A DNA stretch of 64,000 bases. Origin: Formosa sp. L2A11. Its GTDB lineage: Bacteria; Bacteroidota; Bacteroidia; Flavobacteriales; Flavobacteriaceae. Where the stretch lies: NCBI RefSeq assembly GCF_009796865.1, contig NZ_CP047028.1, forward strand, positions 3,596,001-3,660,000, given 5' to 3'. Under the pieces are notes generated by a model. The model was not told where the DNA came from. It worked only from the letters and a program-made list of their open reading frames with translations, and did not search any database. Positions 43,718 to 52,749 of the stretch are shown here, in pieces (within the stretch, counting starts at the first letter, position 1; each line of letters opens with the position of its first letter). The position numbers and the translations under genes are program-made.

Positions 43718-45377
43718 GAATCTAAAACATATTACGCTAATAATCCTTGGTATTTTAGTACTAAATATTATAGGCAACAAAATATATAAACGTTTCGATT
43801 TAACCCAAGATCATCGTTATACATTAAGTAATGCTACACAGCATATTGTTGAAGAAGTAAAGGCACCTATTGTTATTGATGTTTTTTTAGAGGGTGAAGG
43901 ATTTCCTTCAGAATTTAGACGTCTTCAAACAGAGACCAAACAACTTTTAGAAGAGTTTTACACGCAAAACAGTAATATAAAATTCAATTTTATAAATCCG
44001 TTAGAAGATGAAGCTAACCGCGATAAGGTTATTCAACAATTAAATAATCGCGGTCTTACGCCTATGCAACTTACCGTTCAGGAAAATGGTAAAAGCAGTC
44101 AAGAAATTATTATTCCTTGGGCCTTGGCTAGTTATAACAATGTCACAGTTAAAATTCCTTTAGTAAAAAACAAGTTAGGTGCTTCTCAACAAGAATTAGT
44201 AACCAATTCTGTACAACATTTAGAATATGCCTTTGCAGATGGTATTGGAAAATTAGTCCACGGAAAAAATAAAAAGATTGCTGTTTTAAAAGGAAACGGG
44301 GAATTAGAAGATCAGTATTTAGCAGATTTTTTAACCACACTTAAAGACTATTACTTTATAGCACCTTTTACCTTAGACAGTGTTGCAAGTCAGCCAGAAA
44401 GCACTTTAAAAAAACTACAGAACTACGATTTAATTATCTCGGCTAAACCAACAGAAGCGTTTACAGAAAAAGAGAAATTAGTATTAGACCAATACACCAT
44501 GAATGGCGGAAAAAGTCTTTGGCTTATAGATGCTGTTGCTATGGAAAAAGATAGTTTATACAATAAATCTGGTCGTTCTATTGCCTTGGCTAGAGACTTA
44601 AATTTAACCGATTTTTTCTTTAAATATGGTGTACGTGTCAATCCGTATTTAGTAGCAACACCTTACTCTGCTCCTATTACATTAGCCATAGGAGAAGGTA
44701 GCGAATCTCAGTTTCAGAATGTACGTTGGCCATATTCTCCTTTAGTAAATACAACAAATACACACCCGATTGTAAACAATGTAAATATTATAAAATTCGA
44801 TTTTGCGAACCCGATAGACACTTTAAAAAACAGCTTAAAGAAAACCATTTTATTAGAAAGTGCTAAACTAACAAAATTAGAAGGTACACCAAGAGAGATT
44901 AGTTTAGACCAAGTAACACAAGAACCAGATCCGCAAGAATTTAATAAAGGAAGTCAGCCATTGGCCGTTTTAATTGAAGGCGAATTTACATCTGCTTACA
45001 AGAACAGAATTAAGCCCTTTAAAGCTGCTACAATTAAAGATATAAGTACACCAACTAAAATGATTGTTGTTGCAGATGGAGACCTTATTAAAAATGATGT
45101 TATTAAAGGTGTGCCACAAGAATTAGGCTTTGACCGTTGGACCGGACAATTATTTGGAAATAAAGAATTTTTATTGAATTCGGTCAATTACCTCCTAGAT
45201 GATAACGGACTTATAAACATTCGTTCTAAAGAAATTAAGGTCGCATTTTTAGATCAGGAAAAAATTGCAGAATCTAAACTAAGCTGGCAGCTCCTTAACA
45301 CATTGATTCCTATTGTATTATTAGCCATTTTTGGTTTTGCTTTCAATTACATAAGAAAAAGAAAGTACACGGCCTAA
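43710..45377 (+). CDS. gldG: Gliding motility ABC transporter-associated protein GldG
   Basis: A 555-residue protein with an N-terminal hydrophobic helix (about 7-21), a large extracytoplasmic domain and a C-terminal helix (about 530-548) followed by a basic RKRK tail. Conserved family features include KRFDLTQDHRYTLSNAT, PIVIDVFLEGEGFPSEFRRLQTET and GKNKKIAVLKGNGELEDQYLADFL. It is the auxiliary/substrate-binding-like partner of GldF. The gene overlaps the unknown gene upstream by 8 bp. Confidence 0.93.
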   Translation: MSKNLKHITLIILGILVLNIIGNKIYKRFDLTQDHRYTLSNATQHIVEEVKAPIVIDVFLEGEGFPSEFRRLQTETKQLLEEFYTQNSNIKFNFINPLEDEANRDKVIQQLNNRGLTPMQLTVQENGKSSQEIIIPWALASYNNVTVKIPLVKNKLGASQQELVTNSVQHLEYAFADGIGKLVHGKNKKIAVLKGNGELEDQYLADFLTTLKDYYFIAPFTLDSVASQPESTLKKLQNYDLIISAKPTEAFTEKEKLVLDQYTMNGGKSLWLIDAVAMEKDSLYNKSGRSIALARDLNLTDFFFKYGVRVNPYLVATPYSAPITLAIGEGSESQFQNVRWPYSPLVNTTNTHPIVNNVNIIKFDFANPIDTLKNSLKKTILLESAKLTKLEGTPREISLDQVTQEPDPQEFNKGSQPLAVLIEGEFTSAYKNRIKPFKAATIKDISTPTKMIVVADGDLIKNDVIKGVPQELGFDRWTGQLFGNKEFLLNSVNYLLDDNGLINIRSKEIKVAFLDQEKIAESKLSWQLLNTLIPIVLLAIFGFAFNYIRKRKYTA

Positions 45378-45416
45378 ATGTTAATAAGTTTGTTTCATAT
45401 TTCAGCCTATTAAAGA

Positions 45417-45424
45417 TATATTTG
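45417..45424 (+). promoter_or_regulatory. -7 box of dnaN
   Basis: TATATTTG, 33 bp before the dnaN ATG. A TTG 24 bases further upstream could be the -33 element, slightly outside the usual spacing. Confidence 0.45.
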
Positions 45425-45457
45425 TAATTATTAAAATAATCTTATTAAGAGATACAG

Positions 45458-46576
45458 ATGAAGTTTATAGTATCAAGTACCTATTTATTAAAGCAATTAC
45501 AAGTTCTAGGAGGCGTAATTAATAGTTCGAACACTTTACCTATTTTAGATAATTTCCTTTTTGAATTAAGCAGCTCTAAACTTATAGTTTCTGCAAGTGA
45601 TTTAGAAACTACAATGTCTTCAACTTTAGAGGTAGAAAGCGAAAGTGAAGGTAGTGTAGCTATTCCTGCGCGTTTACTTTTAGATACTTTAAAAACTTTT
45701 CCAGAGCAACCGTTAACATTTATTATTGAAGACAATAACACTATTGAAATCAGTTCTAATCACGGTAAATATGCACTAGCATATGCTAACGGAAACGAAT
45801 TTCCTAAAGCTGTATCTTTAGATAATCCTAGTACAACAACAATTGTTGGAGATATTTTAGCAACTGCAATTAGCAAAACTATTTTTGCAGCAGGAAACGA
45901 CGATTTACGCCCAGTAATGAGTGGTGTATTTTTTCAGTTCTCTACAGAAAGCTTAACATTTGTTGCTACAGACGCACACAAACTTGTAAAATATACAAGA
46001 GAAGATGTTGCTGCTTCTGAAGTTGCAGAATTTATTATGCCTAAAAAACCTTTAAACTTATTAAAAGGAATTTTAGCAGGTAGTGAAGATGACGTTATTG
46101 TAGAGTATAACGACTCGAATGCTAAATTTACGTTTGATAATGTAGAGTTAATTTGTCGTTTAATTGATGGAAAGTATCCGAATTACGATGCGGTAATTCC
46201 TAAAGAAAACCCGAACAAACTTACTATTACTAGAAATCAGTTTTTAAGCTCTGTAAAACGTGTTAGTATTTTCTCTAATAAGACAACACACCAAATTAGA
46301 TTAAAAATTGCAGGTGCAGAATTAAATATTTCTGCAGAAGATATAGATTACAGTAACAAAGCAGAAGAGCGTTTAACTTGTGATTACCAAGGAGACGATA
46401 TGCAAATTGGATTTAACTCGCGTTTCTTAACAGAAATGCTTAACAACTTAAATTCAGACGATGTACAACTTGAAATGAGTTTACCAAATCGTGCTGGTAT
46501 TTTAACGCCTATAGATGGTTTAGACGAAGGAGAACAAGTAACAATGCTTGTTATGCCAGTAATGCTAAACAGCTAA
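45458..46576 (+). CDS. dnaN: DNA polymerase III beta subunit (sliding clamp)
   Basis: A 372-residue protein with three clamp domains of about 120 residues. It starts MKFIVSSTYLLKQLQVLGGVINSSNTLPILDNFLFE and contains LRPVMSGVFFQF, VATDAHKLVKY, FIMPKKPLNLL and YPNYDAVIP. The C-terminus LVMPVMLNS corresponds to the usual MPM(R/V)L end. The clamp holds DNA polymerase on the template. dnaA and recF are not adjacent; recF is about 8 kb away in this window. Confidence 0.97.
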   Translation: MKFIVSSTYLLKQLQVLGGVINSSNTLPILDNFLFELSSSKLIVSASDLETTMSSTLEVESESEGSVAIPARLLLDTLKTFPEQPLTFIIEDNNTIEISSNHGKYALAYANGNEFPKAVSLDNPSTTTIVGDILATAISKTIFAAGNDDLRPVMSGVFFQFSTESLTFVATDAHKLVKYTREDVAASEVAEFIMPKKPLNLLKGILAGSEDDVIVEYNDSNAKFTFDNVELICRLIDGKYPNYDAVIPKENPNKLTITRNQFLSSVKRVSIFSNKTTHQIRLKIAGAELNISAEDIDYSNKAEERLTCDYQGDDMQIGFNSRFLTEMLNNLNSDDVQLEMSLPNRAGILTPIDGLDEGEQVTMLVMPVMLNS

Positions 46577-46625
46577 TATTTTACAGAATATAACACCATA
46601 TAAAAGTCATGTAGATATTTAATAT

Positions 46626-47084
46626 TTACATGACTTTATTTTTTCCATCCTTTATGTTCTTCATCACAAACGAACTTTGTATGTGTGAGACTATTGTCAT
46701 TTTAGAAAATCGCTTCAAAATAAACTCTTGGTACTCGTTCATATCCTTTAATAAGATCTTCAACAAAACATCGTACGTTCCCGCAATGTAATTTGCTTCA
46801 ATAACATCATCTAACGTATTAATATACGCTTCAAACTTACGGAACGGCTCATCTTGGTGCGTCTTTAATGTAACCTGACAATATACAATTAACGTTTTTC
46901 CAAGTTTGCTATAATCTATAATTGCTGTATAGCCATTTATAATCCCTGAAGATTCTAATTTTTTTATACGTTCGTGAACAGGCGTAATAGATAGGTTTAC
47001 ACCTTCGGCAAGTTGTTTTATAGACTGTTTACTGTCTTTTTCTAAGGCTTCTATAAGCTTAAAATCTATGGCATCTAACTTCAT
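46626..47084 (-). CDS. Lrp/AsnC-family transcriptional regulator
   Basis: A 152-residue regulator with an N-terminal winged helix-turn-helix (LDAIDFKLIEALEKDSKQSIKQLAEGVNLSITPVHERIKKLESSGII) and a C-terminal RAM ligand-binding domain. It is divergent from the histidine decarboxylase gene with 153 bp between them, the classic arrangement for Lrp-type control of an amino-acid gene. TACTTTTG (47131-47124, minus) is its likely -7 box. Histidine or another amino acid is the expected effector. Confidence 0.93.
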   Translation of the reverse strand: MKLDAIDFKLIEALEKDSKQSIKQLAEGVNLSITPVHERIKKLESSGIINGYTAIIDYSKLGKTLIVYCQVTLKTHQDEPFRKFEAYINTLDDVIEANYIAGTYDVLLKILLKDMNEYQEFILKRFSKMTIVSHIQSSFVMKNIKDGKNKVM

Positions 47085-47210
47085 ATTGGTAAGAATTTCT
47101 AAAAGGGTATCGTTTAATAGTCTTCAAAAGTAATAAATTCTACATAAATTAAATTATAAAGTATAATTTTTCAAAAATCACATATTACACATGATATTTT
47201 AATTAAATAG

Positions 47211-47218
47211 TATCTTTG
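47211..47218 (+). promoter_or_regulatory. -7 box of the decarboxylase gene
   Basis: TATCTTTG, 19 bp before the ATG. The surrounding 47085-47237 region must also hold the operator for the divergent Lrp-type regulator. Confidence 0.5.
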
Positions 47219-47237
47219 TATAAGAAATATTTAAGAT

Positions 47238-48371
47238 ATGAATACACCAGAAATACAAGCTGTTTACGATAGAATTAAAGCACATTCTGAATCCTTTTTA
47301 GGGTATCCTGTTGCTAAAGATTTCTCGTATAGTGAATATGCGCCTTTCTTAGATATTTGTATTAATAATGTTGGTGACCCAGAAAACCCTTCAACATTTG
47401 CTATTGATACAAAAGACATCGAACAAAAATGTATTCAATTTTTTACAGAAATGCTTTCAGGAAAAACCAAAGATATTTGGGGTTACATTACAAATGGTGG
47501 CACTGAAGGCAATTTATACGGTTTATACGTTGCTAGAGAGAGCTTTCCTAACGCCATGGTTTACTATAGCGAAAGCACACATTACAGTGTAAAAAAGAAT
47601 TTACATTTATTAAATATTCCTAACATCGTGATTCGTTCTCAAGAGAATGGAGAAATGGATTATGAAGATTTAGATCAAACCATTTCTTACCGTCGTGATA
47701 AACCAGCCATTTTCTTTTTGAATATTGGAACAACAATGACGGAAGCTATTGATAAAATAGATGAAATTAAAAAAATTATAAAAAAATACGCAATTAAGGA
47801 TTATTACATCCATTGCGACGCTGCTTTTTTAGGAACAATAGCCCCCTATATTGACCCTAAACCAAAATTTGATTTTGCAGAAGGCATTGATAGTATTTCT
47901 ATTTCTGGACATAAGTTTATTGGTAGTCCAATTCCTTGTGGAGCCGTTTTAGTAAAACGTAAACACAGAGATCGTATTGCGAATTCTGTATCTTATGTTG
48001 GCACTATGGATACAACTATTACAGGATCTAGAAATGGATTAACGCCTTTATTTATTTGGGATTTTATCCAAAAACATGATCACCAAGGTTTAAAAGACCG
48101 TGTTGTAGCTTCTCAAGAAGTTGCTGCATATACAGAACATAAATTAAACTTATTAGGGATGAAAGCTTGGAGAAACAATGACGGTTTAACTGTTGTGTTT
48201 CAAAAACCAAGTGATGCCCTTTGTAGAAAATACCAAATGGCTTCTGAAGAAGCTATTGCACACATTATATGTGTTCCTGGAGTGACCTTTAGCAAAGTAG
48301 ATGCTTTTCTTGAAGATTTAAAAATTGAATTAGTCCAAAAATCTTCAAAATCTGAAGCAGTACACGCTTAA
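47238..48371 (+). CDS. hdc: PLP-dependent histidine decarboxylase
   Basis: A 377-residue group II amino-acid decarboxylase. It has WGYITNGGTEGNLYGLYVARE (81-101), the PLP-stacking His in SESTHYS (H115), the aspartate in HCDAAFLG (D194) and the Schiff-base lysine in SISGHKFIGSP (K226). Similarity to bacterial histidine decarboxylases is strong by eye; product would be histamine. A related amine cannot be excluded. The IS copy 2 begins 14 bp after its stop, between the gene and a terminator at 49788-49818. Confidence 0.88.
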   Translation: MNTPEIQAVYDRIKAHSESFLGYPVAKDFSYSEYAPFLDICINNVGDPENPSTFAIDTKDIEQKCIQFFTEMLSGKTKDIWGYITNGGTEGNLYGLYVARESFPNAMVYYSESTHYSVKKNLHLLNIPNIVIRSQENGEMDYEDLDQTISYRRDKPAIFFLNIGTTMTEAIDKIDEIKKIIKKYAIKDYYIHCDAAFLGTIAPYIDPKPKFDFAEGIDSISISGHKFIGSPIPCGAVLVKRKHRDRIANSVSYVGTMDTTITGSRNGLTPLFIWDFIQKHDHQGLKDRVVASQEVAAYTEHKLNLLGMKAWRNNDGLTVVFQKPSDALCRKYQMASEEAIAHIICVPGVTFSKVDAFLEDLKIELVQKSSKSEAVHA

Positions 48372-48435
48372 CCTAAACACACTTTGTCTAGTCCTGAATA
48401 AACGATACAGATTATTAAAGGATTAAAAATATTAA

Positions 48436-49371
48436 TTAAAGCTGAACAATCTTAAGATTGTTCAGCTTTTTTGATTTATACTGTTTTCTTTTTAATTTTT
48501 GTTGTTTATGCATCATATCAGGTGTTCGCATATGATTAGAAAAATGTGGTCTTAAACTATTGTAAATATTGACTGCATCTTTGATTATTAATTTCTTTGT
48601 TTCTATATCGGTATCGTAAGTTGCTATTGCAAATTCTTGTTTCAAAATACCATTTACACGCTCTGCGATAGCATTTTCATAAGGATCATATTTCTCTGTC
48701 ATACTTGTAATAATATTTTTGTCTTTTAGCAAGTTCTGATAATCATTAGAACAATACTGCAAACCTCTGTCTGAGTGATGTATTAAAGATTGGTCTTTAT
48801 AACTTCTTTTTCTTAGAGCCATTTCAAGAGCTCTAAGAGAACCTCCAACTTCAAGACTATTTGATATGTCATAGCCCATTATTTTTTTTGAATATGCATC
48901 TGTAACTAAAGCAAGGTAAGACGGATTTTTTCTATTCCCAGTGTAGGTGATATCGCTTACCCAAACCTGTTCTGGACGATTAAATTCTATCTCATTAATT
49001 TTATTCTTATGCTTTCTAAATCTATGATGAGAGTCAGTTGTTATATGATAACTCTTTTTAGGTTTTATAACCATGTGGTTTGCTTTGAGTATTCTAAACA
49101 ACTTATCTCTACCTACATGTACTTTGCTTAATTCATTTTTAAGTATATAATATAATTTTCTTGTGCCTAGCCTTGGCATTAAATTCCTAACAGAACGTAC
49201 CATAGCTATAACTTGTTTTGCTAAGCTTTGCTTATGCTTTTTGGATTTTATAGCTCTGTAATAAACCTGTCTATTTACCCCGAGTAATTCACAGGAAGAG
49301 ATTATGGTCTCTTTTTGGTCTTCTTTGAAGTTTTTGATAACTCGGGTTTGTAATTTTTTCTGATTTCGATA
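48436..49371 (-). CDS. IS3-family transposase OrfB, copy 2
   Basis: The frame is open from 49371, overlapping orfA in the -1 frame; the slippery heptamer A-AAA-AAT is at 49359-49353 (minus strand). The protein matches copy 1, including SDITY, HSDRG and AERVNG with all three DDE residues. The internal ATG at 49203 is unlikely to be the true start. Its 3' end overlaps the 32-bp palindrome at 48438-48469. Confidence 0.93.
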   Translation of the reverse strand, partial: YRNQKKLQTRVIKNFKEDQKETIISSCELLGVNRQVYYRAIKSKKHKQSLAKQVIAMVRSVRNLMPRLGTRKLYYILKNELSKVHVGRDKLFRILKANHMVIKPKKSYHITTDSHHRFRKHKNKINEIEFNRPEQVWVSDITYTGNRKNPSYLALVTDAYSKKIMGYDISNSLEVGGSLRALEMALRKRSYKDQSLIHHSDRGLQYCSNDYQNLLKDKNIITSMTEKYDPYENAIAERVNGILKQEFAIATYDTDIETKKLIIKDAVNIYNSLRPHFSNHMRTPDMMHKQQKLKRKQYKSKKLNNLKIVQL

Positions 49372-49736
49372 TCATATTCCTTTTCAGCCATATCTACGAG
49401 CATATCAAAAATTATAACCTTCTTATCTGCACGTTCAGCAAGGTGTTCTGCTCTTGCCTTTTGCTTTTCTAGAAGTTTAACCTTAGCTTCTAATTCGAGT
49501 ATTTTTTGTTCTGGAGTTTTTGACATCGTTTTTGGAGATTGGTGTTCCCAATCAAAGTTACCATATTTTTGCAACCATTTGGTTACTGTAGAATCTCCTT
49601 GGATGCCATATTTAAGCTTAGCTTGTGATTTTGTAAGAAGTCCAAGCTCTAATTCTTCAACTAATTTAAGTTTAAAAGAAAGAGAGTAGTCTTTTTGGGT
49701 ACGCTTGGTGTGCCCTAAATGGTCTGATGTTTTCAT
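49302..49736 (-). CDS. IS3-family transposase OrfA, copy 2
   Basis: A 144-residue helix-turn-helix plus coiled-coil protein identical to the OrfA of copy 1. The 19-bp palindrome at 49737-49755 precedes its start codon. It would be translated alone or as the OrfAB fusion after frameshifting. Confidence 0.93.
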   Translation of the reverse strand: MKTSDHLGHTKRTQKDYSLSFKLKLVEELELGLLTKSQAKLKYGIQGDSTVTKWLQKYGNFDWEHQSPKTMSKTPEQKILELEAKVKLLEKQKARAEHLAERADKKVIIFDMLVDMAEKEYDIEIRKNYKPELSKTSKKTKKRP

Positions 49737-49787
49737 TACACTAAATTTTAGTGTATCGCTATTTCAGGACGGGACACTTCAAAACAT

Positions 49788-49818
49788 AAAAAAACGCCCA
49801 TGACAATGGGCGTTTTTT
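49788..49818. terminator. Terminator next to IS copy 2
   Basis: Arms acgcccat / atgggcgt with A and T runs on either side and a GACA loop. It serves the DUF4870 gene and probably ended hdc transcription before the IS inserted between them. Confidence 0.85.
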
Positions 49819-49837
49819 ATTTTTATATCTAAATCTA

Positions 49838-50176
49838 TTAATTAATAAAATTAAAAGACAAAGGGTAAGATGTTAATTCTCCATTACTAACTTTTAAGGC
49901 ATTCATTATAGGAAATACAATACTTAGTATACCTAGAATTAAAAAGCCTAAAATTCCTAAACCGAAAAATAAAATTAGCGGCACACAAATAATACAGTAA
50001 ATTATTAAACTAATCTGAAAGTTTAAAATTTTCTTCCCTTCTTGGTCCATACCTAAAACTTTATCTTTTTGTGTAATCCAGATAATTAACGGAATTAACA
50101 AACTACCAAAGCCTAAAGCCAAAGTTGCTAACTGACTTAAATGTGTGAGGATTAAAAGCTGTTTATCTTCTCTCAT
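49838..50176 (-). CDS. DUF4870 membrane protein
   Basis: A 112-residue protein with three hydrophobic segments. The N-terminal LLILTHLSQLATLALGFGSLLIPLIIWITQKD and GKKILNFQISLIIYCIICVPLI match DUF4870, a widespread small membrane family of unknown function. It is a single gene, 70 bp downstream of the YeeE pair on the same strand. Confidence 0.87.
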   Translation of the reverse strand: MREDKQLLILTHLSQLATLALGFGSLLIPLIIWITQKDKVLGMDQEGKKILNFQISLIIYCIICVPLILFFGLGILGFLILGILSIVFPIMNALKVSNGELTSYPLSFNFIN

Positions 50177-50245
50177 GATTGTATGATTTTGATTTGATTG
50201 ATATATATAAGACGAGTAAAAAACACCTTTGTTACAGTAATATGC

Positions 50246-50662
50246 TTAATGCGGCAACTTATCTTTTAAAAGCCCATAAACAAAAGTTCCTAAAACAGCC
50301 GAGACTAATAATATAATTACGGGTACAAATCCTGCTCCAACAAGAACAAAAATAGGACCTGGACAAGCGCCTGCAAGTGCCCAACCTAATCCGAATATAA
50401 TACCACCAATAAGATATCTTGCAACAGATTTTTCTTTATCAGCAATAACAATGGGTTCCCCATCGAACGTCTTAATATTAAAACGTTTTATACTCTGAAC
50501 AAATATAATTCCGAAAAAAAGAGCAGTTCCTATAATGCCATACATGTGAAACGATTCGAATCTAAACATCTCATAAATACGAAACCAAGAAGCAGCTTCA
50601 GATTTATACATAATCACTCCAAAAACTAAACCTAATACTATATATAATACTTTTTTCATCAT
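50246..50662 (-). CDS. YeeE/YedE-type membrane protein, DUF6691-like half
   Basis: A 138-residue protein with four hydrophobic segments. It contains the family motif GLGWALAGACPGPIFVLVGAG (about 92-112), in which the Gly-rich loop and Cys belong to the thiosulfate/sulfur-transport YeeE fold. It pairs with the next gene to form a split transporter. The start is directly adjacent to the stop of the upstream partner. The substrate is probably thiosulfate or a related sulfur species. Confidence 0.87.
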   Translation of the reverse strand: MMKKVLYIVLGLVFGVIMYKSEAASWFRIYEMFRFESFHMYGIIGTALFFGIIFVQSIKRFNIKTFDGEPIVIADKEKSVARYLIGGIIFGLGWALAGACPGPIFVLVGAGFVPVIILLVSAVLGTFVYGLLKDKLPH

Positions 50663-51217
50663 TTAAAATATAAAAGGGAATAACACATGAACCATAAATA
50701 AACCTCCAATAAAGAAGCCTATTACAGCAATTAACGATGGTAATTGCAAATTACTTAAACCTGAAATGGCATGACCAGAAGTACAACCTCCAGCATAACG
50801 CGCTCCAAAACCAATTAAGAATCCGCCAACAATTAAAATCGCCCATGTTTTTACATCAGATAAAGCGGCTATAGAAAATAATTCGTTTGGTAAATACCCA
50901 TTAACTGTAGATATATTTAAATCCTGAAGTGCCAATTTAGTAGAGTCACTAATGTCTGGCATACTCGCGTCAGATAAATAATGAGACGCTATAAATCCGC
51001 CCAACATCGCACCGATTACGATAAACAAATTCCAACTATCTTGTTTCCAATTGTAATTAAAAAATGGGCTTACTTTCCCGCCTCCACAAATACTACAAAA
51101 GGCACGTAAATTAGAAGACATACCAAAACGTTTACCCAAAAGTAAAAGCACAAGCATAAAAAGTGCTATTAAAAACCCGGATACAAACCATGACCACGGC
51201 TGAAAAATAAAATCCAT
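50663..51217 (-). CDS. YeeE/YedE-family sulfur transporter component
   Basis: A 184-residue membrane protein with about five hydrophobic segments. It contains IVGGFLIGFGARYAGGCTSGHAISGLSNLQLPSLIAV, the hallmark GxxxGARxAGGCTSGH of YeeE-type thiosulfate carriers, and a cysteine pair in RAFCSICGG. First gene of the two-gene operon. A palindrome at 51237-51258 sits between its -7 box (51267-51274) and ATG, suggesting repressor control. Confidence 0.9.
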   Translation of the reverse strand: MDFIFQPWSWFVSGFLIALFMLVLLLLGKRFGMSSNLRAFCSICGGGKVSPFFNYNWKQDSWNLFIVIGAMLGGFIASHYLSDASMPDISDSTKLALQDLNISTVNGYLPNELFSIAALSDVKTWAILIVGGFLIGFGARYAGGCTSGHAISGLSNLQLPSLIAVIGFFIGGLFMVHVLFPFIF

Positions 51218-51236
51218 ATATTATTTTTAATGATTA

Positions 51237-51258
51237 AATCGGATAACATTATCCAATT
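51237..51258. promoter_or_regulatory. Palindromic operator candidate of the YeeE operon
   Basis: GGATAA-CA-TTATCC (51241-51254) is a perfect inverted repeat, extended by AAT/ATT after one mismatch. It overlaps the expected transcription start, ideal for a dimeric repressor such as an ArsR-type sulfide/persulfide sensor. Confidence 0.5.
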
Positions 51259-51266
51259 ACAACTTG

Positions 51267-51274
51267 CAAATATA
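51267..51274 (-). promoter_or_regulatory. -7 box of the YeeE operon
   Basis: The minus strand reads TATATTTG, a perfect TAnnTTTG match, 50 bp before the first ATG. No well-placed TTG was seen. Confidence 0.5.
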
Positions 51275-51405
51275 TGAGGAAGTTCAAGTTTATATTGTAA
51301 CATAAGTTACACCTTTTTACAACCTAAAACAGTACTCTATATTTGTCCAATATTTTAAAACCAATACTAAGATGAAATTATTAACTTGTATTCAAATTTA
51401 TTAGC

Positions 51406-52749
51406 ATGAAAAAATTTCTAAAACTGTTTGGTTTACTTATTGTAATAAGTGTAGTCGTTATTATTTATTTAAACTATCCGAAATTAAATTTCATTACGGG
51501 CTTTGCCTCAAAAAGTGTATGTTCTTGTACTTTTTTAGATGGTAGAACATTAGAATCTATAGAAACACAAGACAACGACTTCTCCCCTATTAATTTAGCG
51601 ACAAACACTGTAGATTTAAAAAACAAATCTGTAACCTCTACCGTTTTTGGTCTTAAAGCAAGAACGGCAGTTTATAAAGCAGGTTTAGGTTGTATTTTAA
51701 TTCCAGAAGATTCCGACCATACAGCCTTAACCGTAAAGCCAAATAGAAATAAAATATCTAACAATCTCCCGTTTCCTTATGGCGATTTACAACAAAAAGA
51801 TACTGTGTTTTCTAATATAGATTACCCACTTCTAAACGAAGCTGTACAACATGCGTTTGATGTTGGTAATGAAAAATTAAAACGTTCAAGAGCTGTATTA
51901 GTTGTGTATAAAGACCAAATTATTGCAGAAAAATATGCCGATGGATTTAATAAAGACACTAAAATTTTAGGTTGGTCTATGACAAAAAGTATTACTAGTG
52001 CTATTGTTGGAATTTTAGAAAAACAAGGTCGCGTAAGTAAAGATGAATCGCATTTATTCACAGACTGGGAAAACGACAATCGTGCCAACATCACTTTAAA
52101 CAATCTTTTACAAATGAATAGCGGTTTGGCTTGGGAAGAAGATTATAACAACATTTCTGATGTTACTAAAATGTTGTTTTTAAAAGAAGATATGCCTAAA
52201 ATACCACGAGAAAAATTACTTACAGGCATACCTAATAAGAGTTGGAGTTATTCTTCTGGAACTACAAATTTAATATCTGGTTTTATAAGAAATCAATTTA
52301 AAACAGAACAAGACTATTTAGATTTTTGGTACACCGAATTAATCGATAAAATTGGCATGCACACTATGACTATAGAAACCGATTTAAAAGGACATTTTGT
52401 GGGTTCGTCTTACGGTTGGGCAACCGCTAGAGATTGGAGTAAATTTGGACTTTTATATTTACACGATGGAAATTGGAACGGCGAACAAATCTTAACAAAA
52501 AACTGGGTTGATTACACAAAAACACCAACGCCTACATCTAATGGAATTTATGGTGCGCAATTTTGGTTAAATGCTGGCGGACGTTATCCGGACGTGCCTA
52601 AGGATTTATTTTCTTGCAATGGATATCAAGGTCAGCAAGTAAGTATTATTCCTTCTAAAGATGTGGTAATAGTAAGATTTGGGTTAGTAGAAGATCCGGT
52701 ATTTAGCTACAACACTTTTCTTTCTGAAATCCTTTCTGCTATAAACTAA
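51406..52749 (+). CDS. Serine hydrolase, beta-lactamase/DD-peptidase fold (class C-like)
   Basis: A 447-residue protein with one N-terminal membrane helix (about 6-22). The catalytic domain has S191-M-T-K194 (SxxK nucleophile), Y282-S-S (YxS/N) and a C-terminal FSCNGYQGQQVSIIPSKDVVIVRFG strand. Such proteins may act as esterases, peptidases or on cell-wall substrates; beta-lactamase activity cannot be presumed. It is probably periplasm-facing. It is convergent with ribH. Confidence 0.88.
   Translation: MKKFLKLFGLLIVISVVVIIYLNYPKLNFITGFASKSVCSCTFLDGRTLESIETQDNDFSPINLATNTVDLKNKSVTSTVFGLKARTAVYKAGLGCILIPEDSDHTALTVKPNRNKISNNLPFPYGDLQQKDTVFSNIDYPLLNEAVQHAFDVGNEKLKRSRAVLVVYKDQIIAEKYADGFNKDTKILGWSMTKSITSAIVGILEKQGRVSKDESHLFTDWENDNRANITLNNLLQMNSGLAWEEDYNNISDVTKMLFLKEDMPKIPREKLLTGIPNKSWSYSSGTTNLISGFIRNQFKTEQDYLDFWYTELIDKIGMHTMTIETDLKGHFVGSSYGWATARDWSKFGLLYLHDGNWNGEQILTKNWVDYTKTPTPTSNGIYGAQFWLNAGGRYPDVPKDLFSCNGYQGQQVSIIPSKDVVIVRFGLVEDPVFSYNTFLSEILSAIN

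Larger units (their letters stand above)
48385..49776 (-). mobile_element. IS3-family (IS150-like) insertion sequence, copy 2, inverted
   Basis: The element has the same length (1392 bp), the same terminal repeats and identical orfA and orfB proteins as copy 1, but opposite orientation. The target duplication is CTT (48382-48384 and 49777-49779). Insertion is between the hdc stop and a terminator and disrupts no gene. The matching duplication shows a simple transposition with intact flanks. Confidence 0.95.

Noticed and set aside
7240-48384. The interval between the IS copies as a composite transposon
   Set aside because: It is about 41 kb of mostly core genes (dnaN, glyA, purB, purC), and each copy has its own 3-bp duplication, so the copies inserted independently.
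51406-52749. Serine hydrolase as an antibiotic-resistance beta-lactamase
   Set aside because: SxxK/YxS folds of this type are mostly esterases or peptidases, and it has a membrane anchor and an unusual N-terminal region. Resistance cannot be claimed.
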